Source: Opisthorchis felineus
Lineage: Eukaryota > Platyhelminthes > Trematoda > Opisthorchiida > Opisthorchiidae
Assembly: GCA_004794785.1 (NCBI GenBank)
Contig: SJOL01004547.1
Coordinates: 65,365-129,364 of the forward strand
Length of the DNA stretch: 64,000 nucleotides
Direction: 5' to 3'
The position numbers and the translations under genes are program-made. Every line of letters starts with the position of its first letter. Within the stretch, counting starts at the first letter, position 1. Below, piece after piece: positions 49,678 through 60,130 of the stretch. The notes under the pieces were generated by a model that saw only the letters and a program-made list of their open reading frames with translations, was not told the origin of the DNA and searched no databases.

Positions 49678-51666
49678 CTGAAATTTAAGGTGTGAGCAAT
49701 AAAGCGGTAAATGTGTTGTGCACAGAGCTACTAGCCGAACCATACATACAAGTTCAGTGAAGCCCATTCGCACAGTGTGGCTGTGAAATAGTCGGTGCCC
49801 TTCGTATTATTAAATTTGGTTCCTTTTAATTATTCACACTGACCAGACCATTGTGATATTCTTTGTTGTAAAGCCGGGTGTCCGCCTTATTCGTAATTAT
49901 CTAACCGGGATTAAAATCCTAGATTAATGCTGCGCATTGTAAGTTACTGAATAACCACTCAGGTGCAGTAAATAATGCGTAGAAGTCAAGTAAAACTTAC
50001 GTGGTATGAATGAGCTACTAAATTTTACAATGTATTTGAATAATTTACACAAGTACTCACATGGATAAGGGTCACGGTAAATGGTCCTCTTCGTGAATGC
50101 CAACGGAGAGAGTTAGAACAAGAAACACCCTAAATTGTCTCGGTAGCCTGTAACCGTGCCGCACAGCTGAATGCCTAGATAATTTGGGCCAAAAACAGAA
50201 CTCAAGTTTGTTGTCAAAATGTCCTTAAAAAAGAGCCACCGCAATCGCCTTTTGCACCATTTTTACCGCAGCTTGCCTTATGCACGAATTAGGAACATCA
50301 AAGTGGAACCTCGCTGGTTTGTGTGGCTCCTGAGATGGGTCAGTTAACCTCAAAACCCCGGGCCTCGTTTGAGACGCTCGTGTCACTCCCAGGCTGAGAA
50401 CATCCATAGGAAGTCCATCTTGGATGGCGAAACCCTTTTTATCAACTGAAAGGAAATTGCAAGCCGAGATTTAGTATATTTAACAGTTTCACTTGATCTT
50501 GCTTCCCTAAATGGTACGCATCAGTGCTGGCGGTCTTCATTAGTACTGAAAGTAAATCCATGGAGTTACTCAGAATGAGATCACTCAGCTTAACGAAGCC
50601 GTAAGTGAAAGCAAACAAATCAGGAAAGCAGGAAATTGAATGGAGAAGTTTTCGATAAATTCCTTGTTAGGTAGTGCTTGAGAAATAGGAATGCGATGAT
50701 TACTAGACTGCATGCGCATTTCAGTGCAGATATTCAGGCATCATTACCTAGTTTATGGCAATCGTCACTAAATTTATTTCACGATCAAAATACAGTGGAC
50801 CATTTATTTAATTTAGGTTTAAACGGCGATTATTTTATCCATTCGAGAGTTAGCAGTGATGGTAGTAGTGATAGTCGCTCGGCTATCAGCATGAAAACAG
50901 GGTTACGTGTGCTTAACCGGCAAGCACGGCTGAACGAATCATCATCTAGTGTGCATGACCAAACCACAATCGTCAAACTATGAAACGTTCAAACAAATTC
51001 AGGAGTACACACTATCACCTAAAATCCCATTCTGGCAATTCGTTCGCTAGTGTTGATATTATGGCTTGTGCCCGAGGGTTGCATTCTGGCATCGTGACAC
51101 CGGAGCAAATCCTGTCACTTTTTGAACTCCACGCCTCCAAGACATTTCCACACACGTGGAATCCCCTCTCCCACCGTCATCGTCAACTAGCACATCGTGT
51201 GCTGAGCAACCGAAAGCAGATCTGCCGAGCCAACTACGCCGCCATCCGGACGCTATACCACCAAAGACGGAAAGATGCAGCGTCTACTGCGCTCGATGGG
51301 TCATGAAAGGATCTATGTAAAGGTAACTGCGGCATACCTCTGGACACCGAGCAGTATTAGAAACAGGTGCTGGCTGTTTCAAAACACGTAAATAGCCGAA
51401 CAATTCGCGCAGTGCTACCGTAGGACTGGGGTTTGGTCAAGCCAATTATAGGTGAGGAAGTCGGCCGTACAATCGGTTTAATGGGCGATTCGTCCCCATA
51501 TCTGGACAGGCTCACGCCCAAGATGAATCGCCAGTACAATGTCAGAGCTCTCGATGGGTATTTCAAATTACTCCTATTATCTGAAGGTTGTCCATAGCAT
51601 TTTTGTCGTACCCGTATTCCGAAAGTTTCAACTCCGGCTTCACCAAACCAACTGAGACCGACCTCT

Positions 51667-52790
51667 GTGTCGTCCATTCTTGTTAGGTCCTTCCATAAGG
51701 TGCTTGCTGATTGCTTCAGCCGTAGATTACAACTGTCCTCACTCCGGTTTGCATTTCCACAGCGAGATAGTTTTTTGGAAGCTACATCGCTGTTACATAC
51801 CCTGTTTCGTCACTCTTCAGCGACTGCTTCTAACCTCAGCTTGGCGATTATTGATATCTCAAAAGCATTTGATTCGGTTTCGTATGACACAATTGTCCGA
51901 TCTACCAAGGCGCCTGGGGCACCATCACCTCCAATTTGATACATTGCGCAGTCCTATGAGGATGCTGTAGCAGTCTCCCACAGTTCCGAGGTTCACTGCC
52001 ACAGAGGTAGGAGTCAGGGAGATCCACTATCTATATTATTGATTATCATGGTAATGGATGGGGTTGTTGGGCTGTTAATGGCCCAACTTGGACATGAGTT
52101 CCATGACACCTTAGTGAACGGTTTTGCCTTCGCTGGCGACTGCGTCGTGTGTGCGGAAAGTAAGACTACGGTCAAGTTGGGAAGAGCTGGTATGATGTGG
52201 AATGCCCGGAAGATGAAAGTAATGGTGATCTGTTGGGACAGAATACATCGGGCGACCGCGATTCCAGTCGCACCTCCTTGCTACACCGAGGAATTCATCA
52301 CTCCTCTGGATCCGACTCACATTATGGCATATATAGGCGACCCCTTTACTTTCAAGATAAAAGGGGCCTGCTAAAAATAATAGCAGCTGCTCAAACTGCT
52401 TGATGAGGTGACGCATGCCCCGTTGAAGCCGCATCAAAGAACGGGGATCACAAGGAACTAGCTGATACCGCTGTTACTCAGCCAAGTCCACCGAAGCACG
52501 CTCAAAAGGTTGTCCAAATTCATCAGGCAATACATTCTTGACTGGCTACGTCTACCGAAGGAAGCACCATTCAGCTACATCCACGCCGGTGGACAACACG
52601 GGGGACATGGCATCCTAAGCCTGAGTACAACAACCCCGATGCAGCGGAGGGCCCGTATAGAAAAGCTTCTGTCTACCCAGTGCGTACTGCTACGCGGTGT
52701 GGTCAATGATTCTGCATTTGGCAAGGTTGTTCAGGATCTCAGCCTTCCGATCCGAATCCTAGGTGCATGCATGAATATCAAGGAATAGCT
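51667..52790 (+). pseudogene. Reverse transcriptase and thumb of the R2-like element
   Basis: Blocks seen: SLAIIDISKAFDSVSYDTIV (catalytic Asp box), HRGRSQGDPLS, then FAFAGDCVVCAES, where the catalytic F/YADD has become FAGD (52129-52140). MMWNARKMKVMVI and AYIGDPF follow. The thumb reads FIRQYILDWLRLPKEAPFSY and IHAGGQHGGHGILSLST, matching the R2 pattern of a WL-LP block and a GG-GI-SL block. Frame changes near 51940, stops near 52372 and the FAGD change show that it is dead. Confidence 0.8.
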
Positions 52791-52852
52791 GGCGGCTGCT
52801 TGGGGCGATAGTCTGTACAACAGCGTGGACAGTCACGGTTCACGAGAGTTGG

Positions 52853-53434
52853 TTGCATTGCCTCTCTCAAATAGATGGCTCGTGTTTCCAGATCGTGTGT
52901 TTCCCCGGACATTTAGCTGCGGTATCCAGCTCCGCTGCAACCTGCTTAGGACCACGCGACCTGCATGGTCATTGTGGCCAGATAAGCTTCTGTCTTGGAA
53001 GCTATGGTCAACTGGCGAGTTTGGTACATATTCTGCAGTCTTGCTGGTTCACGCATGCGGCTAGATGTGTTGGCGAACTAGCGCAACGTCTCCGTCGCCT
53101 GGGCTACACCGTTTTCGAGCAGCTGAGAGCACCTACGTCGACGTCTTTCATCATGCCTGACCTAATCGCAGTTCGAAAAAGCCGAGGAACTGTGATGGAC
53201 GTAGGCAAAGTCTCGGATGAACATGGAGTGACTGCGTGGAATAGGAACAAGCAGAAGTATGGTGCTGGTGATTTTTCTATGGCCGTCATCTCAATCCTAC
53301 GTGCAATTGATTGTCAAGTCGACTTTTCGGTCCACCAACCGATGATCATTTCACATCGAGGGATCTGCTTTCCTCAGTCCGCCAAAGCTGTTATTGGACT
53401 GGGCCTTCCCAAGGTCACAGTCAATGTCTTGTGA
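52853..53434 (+). pseudogene. Restriction-like endonuclease domain of the R2-like element
   Basis: This 193-codon frame is the best-kept part of the element. HILQSCWFTHAARCV resembles the Cys/His knuckle of R2-type proteins (C at one end, H and C within). RLRRLGYTVFEQLRAPTST is followed by MPDLIAVRKSRGTVMDV, which contains the PD and D of the PD-(D/E)XK-like active site (Asp at 53159-53161 and 53198-53200). HRGICFPQSAKAVIGLGLPK is the usual C-terminal block, before a TGA stop. The Cys just before HILQSC lies partly in another frame, so a shift probably occurs near 52970-53030. Confidence 0.8.
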
Positions 53435-56400
53435 TTGTTCGCCACTTTGGGCACCCTATGTACCTACGATACTTTTATGCGTGGTACATGACGTTGTGTT
53501 CATTTTTGCAATCGACTTTCACACGTGGCCCAGTATGACGGAGATTTTGCGCCTGATGTGTGAGTCTTGACTGTGCTAGCGCTAACCGCGTTTTGAAGAG
53601 TATTTAGCACTGTTCGTCCTTTCTTCAGTCGCTGGTTTTACACATGTGTTTTCATAGCAAATATTTTTACATGCATCGAAATTTATCTTGACTGACTGGA
53701 ACTATTGGTGTCACGCCTTCGTATGTTACGTTTCCCACTCTTTATCTAATATTTTCCTGTACACCCTTCCTCATCTATCGCTCGGATTTACTTTTTATTT
53801 TTGTGACCAAGCTCTCCAAAAATAGAGGATAATAGTAGTTCACCCCAAGTGCAGGTGGACTTGGCTATTGTCTAAATGGACGTCAAATGCTTGTTATGGA
53901 TTGGTCATGACGAATCGACTTATTCGCCGAGCTTGGAAGCTGAGTTGGTCATATCTCGTCACTCTTCGAGCGAACGTCGTCAGTGCGCCGTGCATTCAAC
54001 AAAACTTTGAGTATGTCTGCTTGAATGGTGGTGTTGCACATGCAAATCGCTTGCCAGTCTCGGCGAAAAAAACCATCACACTTGGCAATAAACCAATCGC
54101 CAATCACAGTGCCTAACTGTGAACAAGCCAATCACTAGTGATTTCACACCGAACTACCACTACTCCGCAACAATGCCGATCGTTCGCTTTCTTTTTTGCA
54201 CTCACTTTTTAAACGACAGATTTTGCAATGATCAACAGTTTTAACAGTCATGTCGACCACCCGTTGGGAAAAAATCCTGATACGCCAATTCCATTCGGTT
54301 GAGATACACGTAGAAACGCGGTGACCAGTATTATTCGACAATGTAACATATGTACCACGCTATCTCCTGTCTGAATCAGGTTGACCTCAGTCTCAACGGA
54401 CAAAACCCCCGTGCTTAAGGCAACACTCATCAAACAAAAGGTGACATTAAGTGGACCGGATTAAACGCGTGGAACCAGACACCAGTGTCTACCAGTGGCA
54501 TGACAGAGGTTGACATTTGACAAAGAACAAGAATGGTGATGTAAAGTAGTGGTGCGATGACAGGTTCACCTTCAACGAAACAGACGACAACATTCCAGGC
54601 CAAGCTGAATTAGAATGCGAATCCGATATAGAGCAAGTGGGAGTAAATTGTATTCAACCGTTCAATTCACATTCATAAAAAGTTGTTGGAAATCACAATT
54701 TAGAAGTAAAATAAATGTCCATTTAAAAAGCAACTTCATTTCTTCCAACAGATTTCTCTACGTAATTGCACAACCAGCTGAGTATGAAATATGATCGTAT
54801 ATTGTTGCCAACAGATTCAGAAAGTCTAAGAATAAATCTACCAGAACGGCTCATAGAAAATAAGGTGTGCAGACCATCCATTCGGTTAAAACTGCTAAGG
54901 GTTCAAAAGTGTGGATGACCAGGAAGGACATTGTTCAAATGATATTTACTTTCAGAATATTGCATTTTATCACCGCATTTTTGAATTGTTACAAACACAG
55001 TGCTGGAAGAAACAGGACGAAGTCCATATTAAGTTATGCTTCTGTTTTGCCTTCTAATTTCAAGACATCAATGAATTTCTTTCAGTTATCTCAGTTTGCG
55101 AAGAAGCATTAGACAACACGTGGCTTGAAATCACATTTTTAATTTAGGATCATTGTTAAGACTATTAGCACCTCAGAAGAAATATTCTCACATGGTGCTC
55201 CTACCGGAGGACTACTCTGGACACAAATGTGTGGAGGCTGTTAACTGATGCATAATAAAGTGATTTCCAAGATATTACAAAGATATCATCTTTGATGGTT
55301 TGGCCACTTTCCTGAAGATCTTCCTTAAACTTGTCACGTAACACGACGTGTACTTTCAAATAACGGGTCTTGAAGAACTTAAGAGAAGTTCCTTCATATC
55401 CTTTAGTTGCTAAGTTCACCTATGGCGCTACACGATTCCTAGTCATACTTGCTGAATATACCTTATAATTTGGCATTATGACACAGCTAATTGGCAAACA
55501 AACGCGTTGTAATACTAAGTGCATTTACCGTCATTTCCAGGGGGTAAAAGTCCTAATTTTGGGTGATCCGAGCGAACTCCTATTGCAAGATGATGAAAAT
55601 TCAGACTGTGGTGCTAGCAGCCAAGTTATAAAAGCCTCATTTAGATCACCAGTACACCCAGATTGCGATGCCGGTCACCAAAACAAAACGTATGAAATTA
55701 AGACATTTGACTGTTCGATCCACCCTCATACAGATCCAGCATTACTTGCAGTTAAATAAGTTCACCATCTTTTGTCTGCTGAATCCCCCCAAGTTCTGAA
55801 ACTTCAAAAGAAGTTAATCTGCTAGCCATTACGGAACTAAGTTTTACTGTGAAGTCTGTTCTCCCATTCTTTATTGTACCTCTCCCCCACTGTTTAACAC
55901 GTGATATCAAAACCTGAAATCCGAGTAATTTTGTAAAACTCTTGTTTATCCCTGGGCAACATATAGGCGCGCTGTGTTCATCACTCGTTCTTGTCTGCAC
56001 TTTTCACCCATCTGGGTGACAAGCTTAAGTAGGTCCTCCACTTACACCCTCCTACATCAACCCAACTTGAACTTTAACAAACTCAAGTAGCTCACCTACT
56101 CTGAGGTCGGTCAGGCGTTCGCCAGTGCTTCGCTTCCTGGCATTCGGGACCGCGATGGTGGCCTTACACAAAGCCTGTTTATATCTGACCACTCATTCTT
56201 TAACCTATTACGCTACCCCGTCTTATGACCATCGTCTAATTGGTCCATTCTGACAGTTTAGGTTTCCAATGGACGTTCCTTCTGGCTTTATTTTCTGTGC
56301 TTTATTTTTTCAAACCATAACCACTAACCTGTTTTATTTCAAATGAAGCTTTCCCTGATCAGGGCGTCACGTGGCTCCACATTTCAAAACCCGTTAGATA

Positions 56401-56774
56401 TTCTTTCAAAGTTCCTTTAGGCAGAAGAACTGTTTGGATCACCTGTGGTGATGGTGCCATACTCCAGTTAGCCCTTCTCACCAGGTGCTCGCTCGGAACA
56501 AACTGAAAGCTAATATCGACGAGACAGAAAATGTATTTGCTAGATAAATTCATTATTCGTACTAGCCATAGACTGGCAATTTTCGAATTGTTTCATCGGA
56601 ATCTGTCACTGTATAGCTAAACGCAAGTCAGTAGTCAAAATTTTTTGGACAAATATGATGCCCCCAAAATCTCTGTACATGATACAATGAACTCCTTGAG
56701 GATTGCTTTGTTCCTACTTTCCTACCTTCCTTGATCCGTCTTTCTGGTCTATCCTTTCCGTCCATGCTCAAAGC

Positions 56775-57010
56775 ATGGTGGTCTACTGCTTAATCTGCAG
56801 TTGCACAAAAGAGTATATAGGGCACAGAACACAACTCGTACGTAAAAGAATAATGGCACATAGCCCGTTTTGACAAAAACCGTAATGAGGAAGTCTATTA
56901 ATAGCGTGGTTTTCGCTCACTTGGTTGATGCCTTTGGCGCCCTTAGTTGTAACACAACCTTTCGAGTATTATACCAAGCCCCCACCTATCTACCAAGTTC
57001 CGTTTAGTAT
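56775..57010 (+). pseudogene. Penelope-like element fragment with a GIY-YIG endonuclease motif
   Basis: The plus-strand frame reads MVVYCLICSCTKEYIGHRTQ, then LVRKRIMAHSP and a TGA. Penelope-like elements have VVY..PC.CGK.YIG.T.R.L..R..EH at this place, the start of their GIY-YIG nuclease. After a shift, SVVFAHLVDAF and TFRVLYQAP match the following block of the same domain (S.L..H....GH ... V..R.P). The reverse transcriptase that should come before is not visible, so this is a 5'-truncated fragment. The catalytic Arg and the His appear to be kept or near their places. Confidence 0.6.
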
Positions 57011-59127
57011 CATTGTCTGGCCACAGCTGAGGCAACTGTGACTTGCTCAGGTGACCTCAGTCTGTGCATTTAGAAATAGTTCTTGAGCGCATCGAAATTT
57101 CCATGGTCTGATTATGTGTCCGCTGGACACTCAGGCAAATCAGTCATGACGTAAACAAACATCTGGCGTTACTCACATACTCCTATCTATCCTCGCTTCA
57201 CTTCTATATATCGATCTGTATTAACCATGAGAAGAGATCCTGAAAACTTTAATGCTCGTTAATTTCTAAAATCGCTCCAAACCTGAATTCGAAATTTTTG
57301 TCGAAAGATATATCTCGTGGGGTACTTAATGCATGACATGGGTGGAACATTTTATTTTGTTAACAACGCTTCGCAAAACATTTCGGACACAACAATGAAA
57401 ATGCACCAGCATTTGGATTGGTTACGTAAACCTTAATTGGATAATGATACTTATAACAATGGAGGGAGCCCCGGTGACAACCGCTGTCAACCAGCCACAA
57501 AGAGGCACAAAATACTTTACAGTAATAATGACGGTATACTAGCGCACAAACCTCTAGGCTGGCAAAGACCAAGAGAACTTAAAAGGTACTTTTGGAAATC
57601 TTAGTTTTTATGAGAACCTTTCTGCATTTTCGCACAAGAACCAGGTACTTTTCACGGGTGGCACATTGAGAGATGAAATTTCCGTGGAAAACTCTCTGAA
57701 ATGATTGAGCCAGTCAACATCTGCTACATTTTGCAGATTGGTGCATGGGGGTGGGTGCAGTTACGAATGTGCTTCCATTTGATTTTTCAAATGAAAAATG
57801 TTCCAGCTTGTGCTAGTGTGAGTGCACATATCCAAAGCTTACTTATCGGTTCGGACAACTCCATTCACGTCAGGGAAAGTTCGTCGATATGAGAAGTTGA
57901 TGCATCCCTTGTGCTTTTGTGAGCTAAAATTTTAATTGACGCCATAAATTCATTAAGTCTGTGTCATAGGGCATTGCCATTGCGGTGTTTCCTGTTTCGT
58001 ACCATACCAGGTAGTTGGGGAATGAGAAGCTGTCCCATTCTGATTCACAACAAATATTTCGACAAGGTTGCCCAGTTGTAGTTTTTTCAACTAGTCATGA
58101 ATTTTCTAGCTCAGTCAGAATTTCAGATAACCTCAAGAAGATTACGTTCTAGAACAGAAGAATTCCGAAATACTGGGACATTCAGGTCTAGGATAAGCTT
58201 ATCAACAACCCGTGTTTATCCGTATCTAATGAGCCCAAACTGAATGGGCCATTTTTGGCAAATTCGGGAAATGTCTGTGATGTCACTAAATGCTAAAATG
58301 ATACGTAATTGGTGCTGGTGGTTCACCGATGTTGCTAGTGCTTCACGTCAAGCACACAATATTCAGAAGGAAAACTGAAATCAGCAAAGAACCCTCACGA
58401 AATACGGTACCAGGTGAACTGCATACATCCATCTACGAGTATTTAATCACACAAGTGCAGTAGGCACTTTAATAATGGTGGTATCCTAATATGTTAAGGA
58501 ATCTACCTGGTGTCCACACCTTCCACTGTGACCTGTGGAAATTCGAATCCAGTTTTCGGACAACTGTCTAGCTAGTAAAGTTTCTCTGAAACACTTCATT
58601 TAACATATAACAAAGTATTTACGAATTCACAGAACCCAGTTTCAGAGAAACTCCAGTGAGAGTTACGATCAAGTTGCGTGGTGATTGTTTGTAGTGTTAC
58701 CTGGCACAAGTATGCAGTAAAACATGCGAAATGGTCTCAGTTCCTTGCGTGTTCTTTGGTCCAGTCACTTGCCAAGGTGAGATCGCATTATCCAGAGTTC
58801 CAGAGAAACATACCCTGGTAAACCTACACTATTCTTTATCGACTTTGCCGGTCCACATAAATTTCATGATCAAAACTGTACGGTTGTCCAATATGCGAAG
58901 TTATTTTGCACTTTTGTATAGTTTATGTTTATTTTAGCTGGCTTGTAGTCTACCATAAACAAACAATCTATGTGTTGCTCAAGTGTACCTATGCACAATG
59001 TAGAAGCCTTGTGAAGCCCCAAGTTACTTCAGAATTGTTTACGCATCGTGAACCGCATCAGGTACACTAAAACAGCATCTTCACTTTTGAGGACAATCCT
59101 AAGTGCAAAAATTTCTTGTTTACTTAC

Positions 59128-59430
59128 TTCGTATTCCACCAGATGATTGGCTTCCGCGGGTGGAATCCACTCTAGACCAACGTTGTCCATTCCCTCCTTA
59201 GCACATTTCAAATTTCGCACTGCGTAATAATCAGGAATTTTGAAAGTGCGTCCAGATGTCAGATCTACATTTTCTTGAAAGTCCAGTAGTCGGGTTGCAC
59301 TGTAATTAGACTTCATTCCAATGTCTGCCAGCGGCTTTACCAGCAAGGTCGTCGAAGTGGGACCTTCATGTCCACGGGTATCCACGGAGCTCATTCGAAT
59401 TGCGTAAGTAGAATCACTATGTAGGTTGTC
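59128..59430 (-). CDS. Lar: LAR exon 2: end of FN3 domain 7 and start of the last FN3 domain
   Basis: The exon has 101 codons, phase 0 at both ends, with acceptor TTTAACAG and a consensus GTAAGT donor. Residues 1-30 (DNLHSDSTYAIRM followed by VDTRGHEGP) are the F and G strands of an FN3 domain. A linker of about 45 residues follows; it contains the potential glycosylation site NYS and is longer than in human LAR. The second half starts the last FN3 domain: YYAVRNLKC, GLEWIPP and HLVEYE match the A, B and C strands, as FAKNFRV and LLSWEVP do in human LAR. HLVEYE continues directly into IQYTGRK of the next exon although 9.4 kb of intron lies between. This is an extracellular segment. The family assignment rests on the alignment and on the reading frame across both junctions. 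Confidence 0.9.
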
Positions 59431-60027
59431 CTGTTAAACGAAAGGACCAGTTGAATTAAGTTGAATAAAGAAAGATATTTTTGGGTGCACCATAATACAC
59501 AAAAGGAGAGTGTTTTATGGTCAACTAGCACGTGCCAGATTTTGGTGCAACCTGTGAATTTTCTTTAGTAACAGTATGCTATAGGAGATTCGTAGGTGGC
59601 TGGTCCTTCCACCAAAATCCATAGAAACCGACCCAAAAACATTCGATCAGTTATTTCTTCACAAACAGAAACATGAGATAGACTAGTCTGTTTGCTTTAT
59701 TTCAGACAGAAGGTAGCGAAACTGCATCACGCTGATATTGATGAATGAATGCAAAAATAGGCCGATCGCTATACAGCTCTCAAAGGAAAAGTAAAACCAG
59801 ATTCAAAGTGCATCTTAAGCTAGAATCTTAGGAAATGGATTTGCTTCCGAATGGCTGAAAGCAGTACTCTTAAGGATGGCACCGTACCTGCTTGTCCTAA
59901 AACGGCTTTGAACAAAGGGAATGTAGTGGTAGGCACTTCTGGGCCTTAGAGTATTTTTGCGTCTTGATAATAAATTGTCAATGCTAGTCCAATCACACTG
60001 AGTTGTTTTGTGTCATGCTGTCCATAC
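59431..60027 (-). other. LAR intron 1 of the visible set (597 bp)
   Basis: Defined only if the tentative exon at 60130-60028 is right. Nothing else is visible inside. Confidence 0.5.
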
Positions 60028-60130
60028 TTTTACGCAGTAGGTTGTCCATGGAGGGATTAGCTTGGCCTGTGGTGGAACAACTGCCCGGACGTTTTCAAAC
60101 CGTTGGTAAATAATGAAATGCCCTACCCTC
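60028..60130 (-). CDS. Lar: LAR exon 1 of the visible set (tentative): middle of the second-last FN3 domain
   Basis: This short exon is tentative. Its translation contains GHFIIYQRFENV, which fits the C and C' strands of an FN3 domain, and ends in WTTYCVK at a GTATGG donor in phase 0. Joining it to the next exon gives TTYCVK-DNLHSDSTYAIR, the usual FN3 E-strand, loop and F-strand. In human LAR the same place reads as a T-rich strand followed by LKPDTTYDIKV. The 3' end is reasonably firm. The 5' end is not: AG dinucleotides before 60130, 60127 and 60122 are all usable. The part of the domain with the conserved Trp is not in this exon and I could not find it upstream. Confidence 0.5.

Larger units (their letters stand above)
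51055..53440 (+). mobile_element. R2-superfamily non-LTR retrotransposon, decayed
   Basis: A chain of plus-strand frames with stops and shifts carries, in order, an upstream region (ANYAAIRTLYHQRRKDAAST, ALDGS), reverse transcriptase, thumb and a restriction-like endonuclease. This order, with the endonuclease last, defines the R2-type LINEs (R2, R4, NeSL, CRE), in contrast to RTE and its relatives. The start is uncertain; frames from about 50640 may be its N-terminal part. It is antisense to the LAR gene. R2 itself inserts into 28S rRNA genes, and this copy does not. Confidence 0.8.
49678..59127 (-). other. LAR intron 2 (9.5 kb), with R2-like and Penelope-like remnants
   Basis: The intron interrupts the last FN3 domain between strands C and C'. 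It contains a decayed R2-superfamily element (about 51055-53440) and a Penelope-like fragment (56775-57010), both on the plus strand. The block 50100-50640 is somewhat GC-richer and may belong to the R2-like element, but I cannot show it. 53500-56700 and 57010-59127 hold nothing I recognise. Confidence 0.8.
8659..60130 (-). other. Lar: LAR-type receptor protein tyrosine phosphatase gene, 3' part (12 exons, N-terminus outside the window)
   Basis: This is the gene locus. Exons run from high to low coordinates: 60130-60028 (tentative), 59430-59128, 49677-49368, 47048-46474, 45130-44374, 39366-39059, 37130-36907, 24080-23911, 21908-21466, 17564-17313, 16955-16675 and 9043-8659. Each has AG before it and GT after it on the minus strand, and the split codons agree at every junction. 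The translation aligns along its whole length with the LAR/PTPRF/PTPRS/PTPRD family: FN3 domains, membrane-proximal region, one transmembrane helix and tandem phosphatase domains D1 and D2. LAR receptors are neuronal and epithelial cell-surface proteins that act in axon guidance, synapse formation and adhesion. Family membership is seen in the sequence; the role in this organism is inferred. The N-terminal Ig and earlier FN3 exons must lie beyond position 64000 or be unrecognised. Confidence 0.95.

Noticed and set aside
55201..55419. Minus frame after an acceptor-like AG, possible LAR exon
   Set aside because: It lies between the two exons that complete the last FN3 domain without it, and it has no FN3 pattern.
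55478..56000. Frames on both strands (93 codons plus, 82 codons minus)
   Set aside because: No recognised domain and no splice sites that fit the chain.
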